Shown: positions 35,334 to 44,521, counted from the stretch's first letter. The stretch: DNA of 64,000 bases from Flavobacterium sp. ALJ2 (GCF_015594725.1 NZ_JADNRC010000006.1:62001-126000); one strand, 5' to 3'. Numbers and translations are program-made. Notes: generated from the sequence alone by a model not told the origin.

Positions 35334-36206
35334 ATGAATGATCATATTGTTTCTCAGGCTTCAGATTTTAATACCAGCGACTTAAAACTAAAAGGTTTTA
35401 AAGTATATGAGGTTAATAGTGGTGTTAATGCTATTCCTACTTATAATCGCAGAGATTTTTATAAAATTTGTATTAATACCAGCAAAAGTCTTATTCACTA
35501 TGCTGATAGAGGTATTGAAACTGATGGCACAATATTGTTTTTTGGAAATCCACATATTCCATATTCTTGGGAAATTATTTCTCCAATTTATAAGGGCTAT
35601 GCCTGTGTTTTTACCGAAGAGTTTTTAAAGATTAATTACCGTTCTAATAGCCTTAATGAATCACCTTTGTTTAAAATAGGCGGAACCCCTATATTCTCGT
35701 TAACTGCTGCTCAAGAGGAATTTATAAATTCAATGTTTATAAAAATGATAGCTGAACAGGATACTGATTACATTTTTAAAGATGATCTAATTCGGAATTA
35801 TATTAACCTGATTATTCATGAATCATTAAAAATGCAACCTTCAGAAAATTTCTTTAAACATAAGAATGCTTCTTCTCGAATTACTACACTTTTTATGGAG
35901 CTCTTAGAAAGACAGTTTCCAATTGAGACCAAAGATCAGCCACTTAAATTAAAAACACCACAAGATTATGCTCAAAATCTTGCGGTGCATGTAAATCATC
36001 TTAATCGTTCGGTAAAAGAAATAACAGGTAAATCTACTACAGCTCATATTAGTGAAAGAATTATTAGCGAAGCAAAAGCGCTTTTGCAACATACCGATTG
36101 GAGTATTGCTGATGTGGGATTTTCGCTAGGATTTGAATATCCGAGCTATTTTAATAATTATTTTAAAAGACTAACCGGAACTGTACCTAAAGCCTTAAGG
36201 GGGTAA
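35334..36206 (+). CDS. AraC-family transcriptional regulator
   Basis: 290 residues. The N-terminal half is a cupin-like sensor (KICINTSKSLIHYADRGIET and FFGNPHIPYSWEI), and the C-terminal half has the double helix-turn-helix, with NLAVHVNHLNRSVKEITGKS and WSIADVGFSLGFEYPSYFNN, ending LTGTVPKALR. Downstream in the same direction are the two cupin genes and a zinc alcohol dehydrogenase, a layout common for AraC-controlled stress or oxidoreductase genes; these are its likely targets. Confidence 0.92.
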   Translation: MNDHIVSQASDFNTSDLKLKGFKVYEVNSGVNAIPTYNRRDFYKICINTSKSLIHYADRGIETDGTILFFGNPHIPYSWEIISPIYKGYACVFTEEFLKINYRSNSLNESPLFKIGGTPIFSLTAAQEEFINSMFIKMIAEQDTDYIFKDDLIRNYINLIIHESLKMQPSENFFKHKNASSRITTLFMELLERQFPIETKDQPLKLKTPQDYAQNLAVHVNHLNRSVKEITGKSTTAHISERIISEAKALLQHTDWSIADVGFSLGFEYPSYFNNYFKRLTGTVPKALRG

Positions 36207-36373
36207 ATTGTTTCATATTCTTAATTTTTTGTTTGATAATTGTTATCTAAGAACGTTTTTGCTTAAGTAAATTTACACAGAAATAATTAGTATTAATCCA
36301 TATCAGATTATTAGCTAAATAGTAAGGTTTTTATATTGACCACTTCTTTAATTTAGTTTGTACTGATGTATAA

Positions 36374-36802
36374 AACAGAGCAATTATTAAAACAGCACAA
36401 AATGAATTAAACAATACTATTTTTCCAAAAGGAGATTTAGCTTCTGCAGATTATTTTACAGGGAATGCATGGGTAAAACTGCTTGTTCCAGACGACAGAA
36501 TCTTAAATACAGTTATAGGAAATGTAGTTTTTGAGCCAGGTTCAAGAAACAATTGGCATACTCATCCTGGAGGCCAGATACTTATTGTTACTCATGGAGT
36601 AGGATATTACCAAGAAGAAGGAAAACCTATTCAATTACTTAATATTGGTGATGTTGTTTCTATTTTACCCGATGTTAAACACTGGCATGGTGCATCTCCT
36701 GATAGTGAATTCACTCATATAGCAATAAGTACTAATACTCAAAAAGGTATTGTCGATTGGCTAGAAAGAGTTACAGATGAGCAATACAATAGCTTTAAAT
36801 AA
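36374..36802 (+). pseudogene. Cupin gene without a usable start codon (probable frameshift)
   Basis: The frame is open from a stop at 36371-36373 to 36802 and encodes IIKTAQNELNNTIFPKGD, then the cupin core EPGSRNNWHTHPGGQILIVT, LLNIGDVVSILPDVKHWHGA and the ending ERVTDEQYNSFK. It contains no ATG, GTG or TTG before the core. An ATG at 36366 (MYKTEQLLKQHK) is in another frame and stops quickly, so a one-base frameshift near the start is the simplest explanation. The core keeps the metal-binding HTH and HWH residues. Confidence 0.75.
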
Positions 36803-36993
36803 TCTTAAAGGATATAGGTGTTGTTGTTATCCAACATTAATTTAAAAACAAATCTAAAAAAAGTAATCTTTATTTTTTTATCTCACGCTTCTATTGATAA
36901 AATATTTTTTGTAAATTACTAGTTTTAAGCTTGTTATGCTCTTGTTGCGGATTCATTAAATAATTTAAATCAAATTATAATAAATAACGATTT

Positions 36994-37401
36994 ATGTCGA
37001 CACATTATACAACCATTATAGAAGAAGGAATAGTTCCTAATAAATATACTACTGGAGAAGTTTCTTTTAAAAAGCGAACCAGTGACATTCAGCCACGTAA
37101 TACTACCATAAAAGAGGTTGCTTTTGAACCTGGATCGAGAAATAATTGGCATACCAATACGGGTTTGCAATTACTTGTTGCAACAGAAGGGATTGGTTAT
37201 TTTCAGGAAAGAGGTACTCCAATACGGTTGGTTCATAAAGGTGAAGTGCTTACCATATTACCTGATGTTGAGCATTGGTATGGAGCAACACCTACTAGCC
37301 GATTCTCACATATAGCAATTATTACTGAGATTGATAGAGGTATCGGAATCTGGATGGAACAGGTGACAGATGAGGAATACAATAGTTTTACGGCATTGTA
37401 A
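36994..37401 (+). CDS. Cupin-domain protein with substituted metal ligands
   Basis: 135 residues, the intact tandem partner of the broken cupin at 36374-36802. It aligns end to end (EPGSRNNWHTNTGLQLLVAT against EPGSRNNWHTHPGGQILIVT; ILPDVEHWYGA against ILPDVKHWHGA; EQVTDEEYNSF against ERVTDEQYNSF). The second histidine of HxH is Asn and the second of HWH is Tyr, so metal binding may be weakened or changed. Family members act as small isomerases, dioxygenases or unknown enzymes. Cytoplasmic; next to a zinc alcohol dehydrogenase. Confidence 0.88.
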   Translation: MSTHYTTIIEEGIVPNKYTTGEVSFKKRTSDIQPRNTTIKEVAFEPGSRNNWHTNTGLQLLVATEGIGYFQERGTPIRLVHKGEVLTILPDVEHWYGATPTSRFSHIAIITEIDRGIGIWMEQVTDEEYNSFTAL

Positions 37402-37460
37402 AGAGTGGTAAAGATTTAAAAAGAGTAGGGAAGTAGTATTTTATAAATTTTGATTTTTTT

Positions 37461-37509
37461 CACGCAGATCTGGCAGATTTCGGAGATTCATTTATTGAGA
37501 GTAAATACT
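37461..37509. repeat. Copy of a dispersed intergenic repeat
   Basis: CACGCAGATCTGGCAGATTT, then CGGAGATTCA and TTTATTGAGAGTAAATACT (the last 19 bp identical to 5811-5829). It contains tandem GCAGAT-like units. It lies 60 bp after the intact cupin gene. Confidence 0.6.
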
Positions 37510-37567
37510 ATAGTTTGTTTTTAAACCTGAAACAAAGAAAACTTGAAACAAATAAATTAATAAATAG

Positions 37568-38623
37568 ATGGAAACAAAGAACATTAAAGCCTTTGGTACA
37601 GTAGCTGCCGATGCGCCATTAAAAACATTAGATATTAAACGAAGAATTGTTACAGCACATGATGTCGAGATTGAAATTTTGTATTGTGGTATCTGTCATT
37701 CTGATTTGCATTCGGCTAGGAATGAATGGCATGGTACAACTTACCCAATAGTTCCTGGACATGAAATTGTGGGTAGAGTAACCAAAGTGGGAGATCATGT
37801 TAAGAAATTTAAAGTAGGCGATTTAGCCGGTGTAGGTTGTATGGTCGATTCTTGTAGAGAATGTGATCATTGTAAAGAAGATTTAGAGCAATTTTGCGAT
37901 TCAGGAAGTACACTTACATTTGATTCTCCAGACAAACACCTTGGTGGACAAACTTTTGGTGGATACTCTGAGAGCGTTGTTGTTGATGAGAATTTTGTAC
38001 TTCACATATCTGATAAATTAGATTTAGCAGGTGTTGCTCCTTTGCTTTGCGCTGGAATTACAACTTATTCTCCTTTAAAACACTGGAAAGTAGGACCGGG
38101 TCAAAAAGTTGGTATTGTAGGTATTGGTGGATTGGGACATATGGGAATTAAAATTGCAAAAGCAATGGGGGCTCATGTAGTAGTTTTTACAACTTCATTA
38201 TCAAAAACAGAAGATGCTAAGCGCTTGGGAGCAGATGAAGTAGTATTGTCAAGCGATCCTGAAGAAATGAAGAAACATGCTAGAAGCCTTCATTTTATTT
38301 TAGATTGTGTATCGGCTCAACATGATATTGATGCTTATCTAAATTTACTTAGAGTAGATGGAACGCTTACATTGGTAGGTGCTCCTATGGATCCACTTCC
38401 TGTAACATCATTTAGCCTTATACTTGGCCGAAGAAGTTTCTCAGGTTCACTTATTGGTGGTATTGCAGAAACTCAGGAAATGCTTGACTTTTGCGCTAAG
38501 CATAACATTATTGCCGATATCGAATTGATTGGTGTAAACGATGTAAACAATGCTTACGAAAGATTATTAAAAGGAGATATAAAATATCGTTTTGTAATAG
38601 ATATGGCTTCTCTTAAAAATTAG
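37568..38623 (+). CDS. Zinc-dependent alcohol dehydrogenase (YahK/CAD type)
   Basis: 351 residues. It is a medium-chain NADP(H)-preferring alcohol/aldehyde oxidoreductase. The catalytic-zinc cysteine is in YCGICHSDLHSAR, the zinc histidine in VPGHEIVGRV, and the structural-zinc cysteines are SCRECDHCKEDLEQFC. The cofactor loop is GIVGIGGLGHMGIK. The sequence layout matches the YahK/cinnamyl-alcohol-dehydrogenase subgroup, which reduces broad aldehydes. Expression is likely linked to the upstream AraC-cupin genes. Confidence 0.95.
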   Translation: METKNIKAFGTVAADAPLKTLDIKRRIVTAHDVEIEILYCGICHSDLHSARNEWHGTTYPIVPGHEIVGRVTKVGDHVKKFKVGDLAGVGCMVDSCRECDHCKEDLEQFCDSGSTLTFDSPDKHLGGQTFGGYSESVVVDENFVLHISDKLDLAGVAPLLCAGITTYSPLKHWKVGPGQKVGIVGIGGLGHMGIKIAKAMGAHVVVFTTSLSKTEDAKRLGADEVVLSSDPEEMKKHARSLHFILDCVSAQHDIDAYLNLLRVDGTLTLVGAPMDPLPVTSFSLILGRRSFSGSLIGGIAETQEMLDFCAKHNIIADIELIGVNDVNNAYERLLKGDIKYRFVIDMASLKN

Positions 38624-38635
38624 ATTTTTAGAAAC

Positions 38636-38672
38636 AAAAAAGGTGTTTATTATTACAATAAACACCTTTTTT
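38636..38672. terminator. Bidirectional terminator
   Basis: A perfect 16-bp stem (AAAAAAGGTGTTTATT and its complement) with a 5-nt loop, 12 bp after the alcohol dehydrogenase stop and just before the convergent gene end at 38689. A-runs and T-runs occur on both sides. Confidence 0.9.
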
Positions 38673-38688
38673 ATATTATATAATGAAA

Positions 38689-39576
38689 TTATTTGCTGAT
38701 TAGAATACTCCAGTCGGCTCCACTATAAATTTTATGTTTGTTAGAGAAACTACCTTGGTTTACAGCCAATGAAAAATTCAAAAGGCTATTAAAGTAAACG
38801 ACATCAGTTCCAATTTCAACTTCACCAAAAGTATGTACTAATTTTAGTTTTCCGTCATATACTTTTTTAGTTCCATTAAAAATCTGAATCTTAACCAAAT
38901 CTCCCGCTTTTACATCTAAGTTGGCAAATGTTTTTTTGTCGATATTCGTCCAAATATTTCCATATTGAATATCTAAAATCGGAATTCCGCCTTTGATGAT
39001 TCCTTTTTCGAAAACTGGTTTTTGATACTCAATCTTTACCACTTCATTAGGTAATTTTGGTCCAACCTGATCAAATGTAATTGTTTTAGATGCTAAACGT
39101 GCACCTGTATAGGCATACACATCACGACCATGAAAAGTATATGATTCATTTGAGTTCTGACGACGGTTTTTCACTTCGTCGATTTCACGAATTTCTTCAA
39201 TGCCTAATTGTTCAGCAACTAAAGTTAAAGTTCCATTATCAGGAGTTACAAAATAATGACCTGATTTAGTCAATAAAACAACCGAGTGTCTAGCTGTTCC
39301 AACTCCAGGATCACAAACGGAAACAAATACTGTTCCTGTTGGGTAATATTGAGCTGTTTGTGATAAACGATACGCTGCTTCCCAAATGTTAAATGCTGGA
39401 ATTTCATGTGTAACATCAAATATTTTCAAATCGGTAGAAACACCTATTGCAACACCTTTCATAGCAGATACAGCTCCATCTTTCAAACCAAAATCAGATT
39501 GAAAAACTAAAACATTATTTTGAGAAAATCCATTAAAAGTAACAGCACACAAAAAAAGTAATAATCGTAATTTCAT
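38689..39576 (-). CDS. Exported SAM-hydroxide adenosyltransferase family protein (DUF62)
   Basis: 295 residues. After a signal peptide (MKLRLLLFLCAVTFNGFSQ) the mature protein begins with the family's SAM-binding strand VFQSDFGLKDGAVSAMKGVA, followed by SVCDPGVG, VTPDNGTL and FHGRDVYAYT, and a C-terminal barrel. Characterised members hydrolyse SAM to adenosine and methionine or are halogenases (fluorinase, chlorinase); the halogenase-type chloride/fluoride loop is not evident, so SAM hydrolase is likelier. A signal peptide on this family is unusual because SAM is cytoplasmic. It is divergent from a TonB receptor. Confidence 0.88.
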   Translation of the reverse strand: MKLRLLLFLCAVTFNGFSQNNVLVFQSDFGLKDGAVSAMKGVAIGVSTDLKIFDVTHEIPAFNIWEAAYRLSQTAQYYPTGTVFVSVCDPGVGTARHSVVLLTKSGHYFVTPDNGTLTLVAEQLGIEEIREIDEVKNRRQNSNESYTFHGRDVYAYTGARLASKTITFDQVGPKLPNEVVKIEYQKPVFEKGIIKGGIPILDIQYGNIWTNIDKKTFANLDVKAGDLVKIQIFNGTKKVYDGKLKLVHTFGEVEIGTDVVYFNSLLNFSLAVNQGSFSNKHKIYSGADWSILISK

Positions 39577-39681
39577 TTTTTTATTTTTAAAAATTTCTAC
39601 AAATATATTTTATTAAAATTAGATTTTATCTTTTTAACTATATAAACTCTACTTAATAAGTGAAGTTTAATTTTTAAAAAT

Positions 39682-39689
39682 TACATTTG
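39682..39689 (+). promoter_or_regulatory. -7 element of the TonB receptor gene
   Basis: TACATTTG fits TAnnTTTG. The predicted leader is about 80 nt and contains a short hairpin TTCATTTA-TT-TAAATGAA. Confidence 0.5.
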
Positions 39690-39775
39690 CACTTTGTTAA
39701 TCTTAACAGAATATTTAACAATCCCTTTTCATTTATTTAAATGAATTATTTACAAAGTATTAAAAATAACCAGCA

Positions 39776-42430
39776 ATGAAAAAAAAATTAAAAATCCTAA
39801 TTACTGCAATTCTCTCTTTATCGAGTACTTTATTTTTTGCACAAAGTCAAGATATAAAAGGAACTATTACTAATGAAAATGGAAATCCTTTAGAATTTGC
39901 TACTATTCTTATTAAAGGAACTCATGTAAGCGCTACAAGTGATGCTTTAGGGGATTTCACTATAGTGTCAGCAGCAGTTAACCCGACTTTTGTAGTTTCA
40001 TTATTTGGTTATCAAACCAAACAGGTTGTTGTAAAAGGGCACATTATCGATGTTCAGCTAATTTTAGAGAATAATAGCCTAGACGAAATTGTTATAGTAG
40101 GAAGTAGGAATCCGAAGAAAAGTAAACTTGAAACTACAGTTCCTGTTGATGTTGTTAATTTAGCTAAAATTAGAAATACAACTCCACAAACAACTACAAA
40201 TGATATTTTAACGTACTTAATTCCTTCTTTTAATTCAAGCCGTCAATCATCATCAGATGGTACAGAGCATATAGATCCTGCTTCCTTAAGAGGTTTGGGA
40301 CCAGATCAGGTTCTGGTTTTAATTAATGGAAAAAGAAGACATACAACATCATTAGTAAATTATCAAAATACAGTTGGAAACGGATCTGTAGGAACAGATT
40401 TGAGTGCTATTCCAGCTTCGGCAATTAAGCGTATTGAAGTTTTACGAGATGGTGCAGCGGCGCAATATGGATCAGACGCTATTGCGGGAGTTATCAATTT
40501 AGTTTTAAAAGATAATGCAGGTTTAGATGCCAATGTAACTTACGGGGGAACATCTAGAAATGATGGACAAACAACAAATTTGAACCTGAATTACGGTGCA
40601 AAAATTGGAAACAAAGGCGGTTTTATTAATTTAACTGCAGAGTTTAATAACCGTCAAAAAACGAATCGCTCACAAAATAACAACTTGATTATTTTTGATC
40701 AATCGGCTTACGATAATTATTTTGCTTATGATTTTGCTGCCGATCCGGCACAGGCGCGTCAGATAGATGATAATTTATTAGCACAAAACGGATTAAAACG
40801 TGATGATTTTAATTTCCAGATAGGTGATGCAAAAATAAAAAATATCCAAGGATTTTTTAATGCATCGATCCCATTAAACGATCAAATAGAGTTTTATGCA
40901 TCAGGTGGAGTAAGCCACAGAAATGGTACAGGTTATGGATTTAGACGTTTGCCAAGTGAAACTGAGAATGTAGTATTCTCTATTTTCCCATTCGGATTCC
41001 AGCCTGAATTAAATTCAGTTGTAACCGATCTTTCTTCTTCAGTAGGATTTAAATTTAAATTTGGTGAATGGAAATTAGATGTAAGTAATACTATTGGAGA
41101 GAATAAATTTGTTTATGACATTTCTAATACCAATAACGTTTCACTAGGTGCTACTAGTCCAACAGATTTTAAAGCAGGAAATCACTCTTTTTTACAAAAT
41201 ACAGTAAATGCAGATGTGACAAGATTGTATAAAGACATTTTTAATGGTTTGAATGTAGCTTTTGGTGGAGAGTATCGTTTTGAAAAGTATAAAATTGTTG
41301 CAGGTGAAGAAGCTTCTTATATTGATGGAGGATCACAATCATTCCCTGGGTTTTCTCCTTTGAATGCTGTAAACGAAAACAGAAACAGCGTAGGCGTTTA
41401 TGCCGATGTAGAAGCAGATGTTACCGAAAAATTATTAATAGGAGTTGCTGGTCGTTATGAAGATTTTTCAGATTTTGGTAATACTTTAAACGGAAAATTA
41501 TCAGCCCGATATAAAATTCTAGATAACCTTTTTGTGCGTGGAGCAATAAGTACTGGATTTAGAGCACCATCATTACACCAACAATACTTTAACAACATAG
41601 CAACTGATGCTGTTGATGGAAAAATTTTAAATTCAGGTATTTTTAGAAATGATAGCGATGTAGCAAAGCAACTAGGAATCCCGAAATTAAAAGAAGAAAC
41701 TTCTAGAAATTACAGTTTTGGAGTTGTCTTTTCTCCAATAAAGAAGTTAAATATTACAGCCGATTATTATCATATCAGAATCGATAACAGAATTATCTTA
41801 ACTGGAAATTTAGGTAATGATGCCTACGGAGAACCAGTTCCGGAACTTCGTGATTTGTTTGCTGTTTATGGAGCTCAAACAGGGCGTTTCTTTACAAATG
41901 CAATCAATACAACCACAAATGGACTTGATTTAGTTATTGATTATGATATGAATGTTGGTGAAGGAAAAATGAATCTTTCGTTATTGTATAACTATAATGA
42001 TAATAAAGTTGACAAGCATTTAAACAATGTTCCAGCTTTATTTGAAGGACAGGAAGATGTTTATTACGGCCCACAAGAAAGAAGTTTGATTGAAACCAAT
42101 ACGCCTAAACACAAAGGAACGTTTGCAATAAATTATAGTTTAAGTAAATGGAATTTTTTATTGAGAAACACTTATTTTGGAGAAGTAATTCGTGATGGAT
42201 TTCCATTTGGTGGAATTCAAAAACATAACGGAAAAGTGGTTACCGATTTAACCGTAGCTTATAAATTAACTCCAAAAATTCAGATTGCTTTAGGAGCTAA
42301 TAACCTATTTGATGTTTTCCCAGACAGACAAATTTATGAGAACAGTTACTATGGAGTGTTTAAATATGCACCTGTTCAAATGGGAACAACCGGAGCATAC
42401 TATTTTGGAAGAATGAGTTTTAGTTTGTAG
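39776..42430 (+). CDS. TonB-dependent outer-membrane receptor
   Basis: 884 residues. A signal peptide (ending STLFFAQ) precedes a carboxypeptidase-regulatory-like beta domain (about 27-110: DIKGTITNENGNPLEFATIL), a TonB-box/plug region with SLRGLGPDQVLVLINGKRRH and EVLRDGAAAQYGSDAIAGVI, and a 22-strand barrel ending in MSFSL. It lacks the SusC-type extensions and has no SusD partner, so it is probably a small-solute (siderophore, vitamin or nucleoside) receptor. Its divergent neighbour is the exported SAM-hydroxide adenosyltransferase homologue. Confidence 0.93.
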   Translation: MKKKLKILITAILSLSSTLFFAQSQDIKGTITNENGNPLEFATILIKGTHVSATSDALGDFTIVSAAVNPTFVVSLFGYQTKQVVVKGHIIDVQLILENNSLDEIVIVGSRNPKKSKLETTVPVDVVNLAKIRNTTPQTTTNDILTYLIPSFNSSRQSSSDGTEHIDPASLRGLGPDQVLVLINGKRRHTTSLVNYQNTVGNGSVGTDLSAIPASAIKRIEVLRDGAAAQYGSDAIAGVINLVLKDNAGLDANVTYGGTSRNDGQTTNLNLNYGAKIGNKGGFINLTAEFNNRQKTNRSQNNNLIIFDQSAYDNYFAYDFAADPAQARQIDDNLLAQNGLKRDDFNFQIGDAKIKNIQGFFNASIPLNDQIEFYASGGVSHRNGTGYGFRRLPSETENVVFSIFPFGFQPELNSVVTDLSSSVGFKFKFGEWKLDVSNTIGENKFVYDISNTNNVSLGATSPTDFKAGNHSFLQNTVNADVTRLYKDIFNGLNVAFGGEYRFEKYKIVAGEEASYIDGGSQSFPGFSPLNAVNENRNSVGVYADVEADVTEKLLIGVAGRYEDFSDFGNTLNGKLSARYKILDNLFVRGAISTGFRAPSLHQQYFNNIATDAVDGKILNSGIFRNDSDVAKQLGIPKLKEETSRNYSFGVVFSPIKKLNITADYYHIRIDNRIILTGNLGNDAYGEPVPELRDLFAVYGAQTGRFFTNAINTTTNGLDLVIDYDMNVGEGKMNLSLLYNYNDNKVDKHLNNVPALFEGQEDVYYGPQERSLIETNTPKHKGTFAINYSLSKWNFLLRNTYFGEVIRDGFPFGGIQKHNGKVVTDLTVAYKLTPKIQIALGANNLFDVFPDRQIYENSYYGVFKYAPVQMGTTGAYYFGRMSFSL

Positions 42431-42474
42431 AAATGAACGGTGAGATGTAAAAAACTATAAACTGAATATTTAAT

Positions 42475-42508
42475 AAAAGGACCGCTTATATTAGGCGGTT
42501 TCTTTTTA
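42475..42508 (+). terminator. Probable terminator of the TonB receptor gene
   Basis: ACCGC pairs with GCGGT around TTATATTAG with an imperfect A/T extension, followed by TTTCTTTTTATT; weak but well placed. Confidence 0.5.
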
Positions 42509-42707
42509 TTATAACAACTCTTCTATTCTAGTATAATACAATCAAAACTTAGGATATTCAAAATTTATTTGATGCTCATAAAAAATTCTAGAATCCTTTT
42601 TCTAATACTAGTTTAATTAGTTAAATTTATAGTAGTTAAATACTATTACATCAAGTTATAATTTAGGCTAACAAAACAAGAAATTTTAATCATAAAAAGT
42701 AATTATT

Positions 42708-43130
42708 TTGGATACAACAGAATTTTTAATACGACTGATGGTAGCAACATTTGCGGGATTAATTATTGGTTTTGAAAGACAGTGGCATCATAAAGAAACA
42801 GGTTTAAAAACCAATATGCTAGTAGCAACAGGGGCAGCTGCCTTTGTTTTATTATCTATAAAAGTAGCGACAACTACACCAAATATTGATGTAACCCGTA
42901 TTACTGCTCAAGTAGTTATGGGGGTAGGTTTTCTTGGGGCAGGTGTGATCTTTAGAGAAGGACCTAATGTACACGGTTTAAATTCGGCAGCCACAATATG
43001 GTGTAGCGCGGCAATAGGATGTATTGCAGCATCAGGTTATTTTATAGAAGCTTTTATCTGTACGTTTTTGGTAATTATAGTAAATACGGCTATTGAACCT
43101 GTAGATAAGTGGTTGCGAAATAGGAAGTAA
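42708..43130 (+). CDS. MgtC/SapB-family membrane protein
   Basis: 140 residues from a TTG start at 42708 (read as MDTTEFLIRLMVATFAGLII), which matches the family's N-terminus; the next ATG (42735) would remove part of helix 1. Hydrophobic helices and the motif GFERQWHHKETGLKTNMLVA with GVGFLGAGVIFREG are diagnostic. MgtC proteins are inner-membrane factors for survival in low magnesium or acidity, or transport subunits. No riboswitch-like structure is evident. Confidence 0.92.
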   Translation: MDTTEFLIRLMVATFAGLIIGFERQWHHKETGLKTNMLVATGAAAFVLLSIKVATTTPNIDVTRITAQVVMGVGFLGAGVIFREGPNVHGLNSAATIWCSAAIGCIAASGYFIEAFICTFLVIIVNTAIEPVDKWLRNRK

Positions 43131-43721
43131 TATGGATGACCAAGGGACGATAACAAAAATGTAGTTTAATTTGAAACTTTGAACTAAATTTTTGGATGCA
43201 GATTTGGCAGATTTAGGATATTTTTATTGAGGAGTTAATTTTCTATTTGTTACTAAAATGGTATTTGTTTTGATTGTTTTTGTGTTCAACTAAGTGTATT
43301 ATTTAGTTTTGATATGATAATTTAATCATAAAGTATTTAAATAAATAATGCGAATAAAGTGAGAACAATTAAATTTAATATGTCGGAATGTGGTATTGAT
43401 TTGCTTTTTAATGTCTTGACATAGACTGTGTTAATAAACACTATATGGACATGGATATTTATAATACCGGTTTTTTATAAATAGTAGTTTTAAAAAATGC
43501 GAAAGGATTATTGATCTTAAATCAACAAAAAATAGATATTACCGATAATATGATTCAATTATCTGCTAAGTATTAAAATTGATCGGATAGAACTCTTGAA
43601 TAAAAACCTAATAGTATTCATATAATCTGTTCGTTTATTTATTACGTTTTGCATAAATTAAATATTTCGAATTTTAATTCTTCATTATGCCTAATTCAGA
43701 GATTATAAACCATTTAAAGAT
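43131..43721. other. Intergenic region with repeat remnant
   Basis: Begins with a degraded repeat copy (43197-43235). Around 43484-43576 an open stretch reads NAKGLLILNQQKIDITDNMI, vaguely like the end of an OmpH/Skp-type protein; too short and weak to call. Otherwise no structure that I can support. Confidence 0.4.
43197..43235. repeat. Degraded copy of the dispersed intergenic repeat
   Basis: TGCAGATTTGGCAGATTTAG followed by ATATTTTTATTGAGGAGTTA repeats the element at 37461-37509 with changes. It follows mgtC by 66 bp. Confidence 0.5.
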
Positions 43722-44135
43722 ATGTTAGAAAATAAAGAGACAGAGGAATTAATTAGAGCGTTTACTAACAAGACAATTGTAGAACTTGATTTTATTATTA
43801 GAAATAGCCATTCACATTCAGATGTAAAAGTTAATGTAGCAAAACATTTAATCGAAAAGAAGAGAGACGAGTTGAGAACGAAAAATATAAAAATTTCAAA
43901 AAAAATAAATGAATTGATTTGTCAACAAAGTTGTTTTGATTTTCATGTATTATCTTTTGATGGTTACAAACTAATAATTGGAGGTAGTATGGATTTATCA
44001 TATTACCATAAATTAGAAATAATATTTGAAGATATTTTCTTTGTTTCTGGATTTTTTAGAGGCTGGCATTCTAACACAGAAAAAACGGTATTTCTAATTC
44101 CAGATAATGAAATTGAACTGAATCAAAAATATTAA
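43722..44135 (+). CDS. Hypothetical protein
   Basis: 137 residues, soluble. An N-terminal helical part (MLENKETEELIRAFTNKTIV, HSDVKVNVAKHLIEKKRDEL) precedes a beta-rich C-terminal half (CFDFHVLSFDGYKLIIGGSM, IFEDIFFVSGFFRGWHS). I do not recognise the family; it has the size and style of immunity-type or domain-orphan proteins of Bacteroidota, but there is no toxin nearby. The following sequence continues in the same frame as a broken gene (44136-44426). Confidence 0.65.
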   Translation: MLENKETEELIRAFTNKTIVELDFIIRNSHSHSDVKVNVAKHLIEKKRDELRTKNIKISKKINELICQQSCFDFHVLSFDGYKLIIGGSMDLSYYHKLEIIFEDIFFVSGFFRGWHSNTEKTVFLIPDNEIELNQKY

Positions 44136-44426
44136 GTAGAGGAGGACTATCAATTATTTATATTCAAAACAGAGGAGTATAATAATGATATTGTAATTGT
44201 TGCAAAAATGGTTTCATATAACACAGATACGGTATATTACTATAACAAAACAGACTTAAAACCAAACGAACGTATTGCTGATTTTTTGAAGACGAAAAAG
44301 CCCCAATAATATAGGGTTCTAAAGTCTGATCTTGCTAATTTTGATGTGTATTGTCATGAATATCCTATTTATGACTATGCAGCTACTTCAGATGAGCTAA
44401 AATCCTGGAGATATTTTGAAGATTAG
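44136..44426 (+). pseudogene. Broken ORF in frame with the preceding hypothetical gene
   Basis: Directly after the TAA at 44133-44135 the same frame continues as VEEDYQLFIFKTEEYNNDIV, IVAKMVSYNTDTVYYYNKTD and NERIADFLKTKKPQ, then a TAA (44307-44309), then VLKSDLANFDVYCHEYPIYD ending at TAG 44426. The composition is protein-like. There is no start codon. The family is unknown. Confidence 0.5.
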
Positions 44427-44480
44427 ATTATTAATGTTGTAAAAACAAAAGGAGAAAATTCACTATAAATTTTTACAAAT

Positions 44481-44512
44481 AAAACTGAGATATCGATTGA
44501 TATCTCAGTTTT
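44481..44512. terminator. Bidirectional terminator before susD (pair 1)
   Basis: A perfect 14-bp stem AAAACTGAGATATC/GATATCTCAGTTTT with a 4-nt loop (GATT), 10 bp beyond the susD stop on the minus strand. Confidence 0.88.
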
Positions 44513-44521
44513 TAGATGGCC

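Noticed and set aside
43484..43576. Open stretch resembling the end of an OmpH/Skp-type protein
   Set aside because: About 30 codons with only vague similarity.
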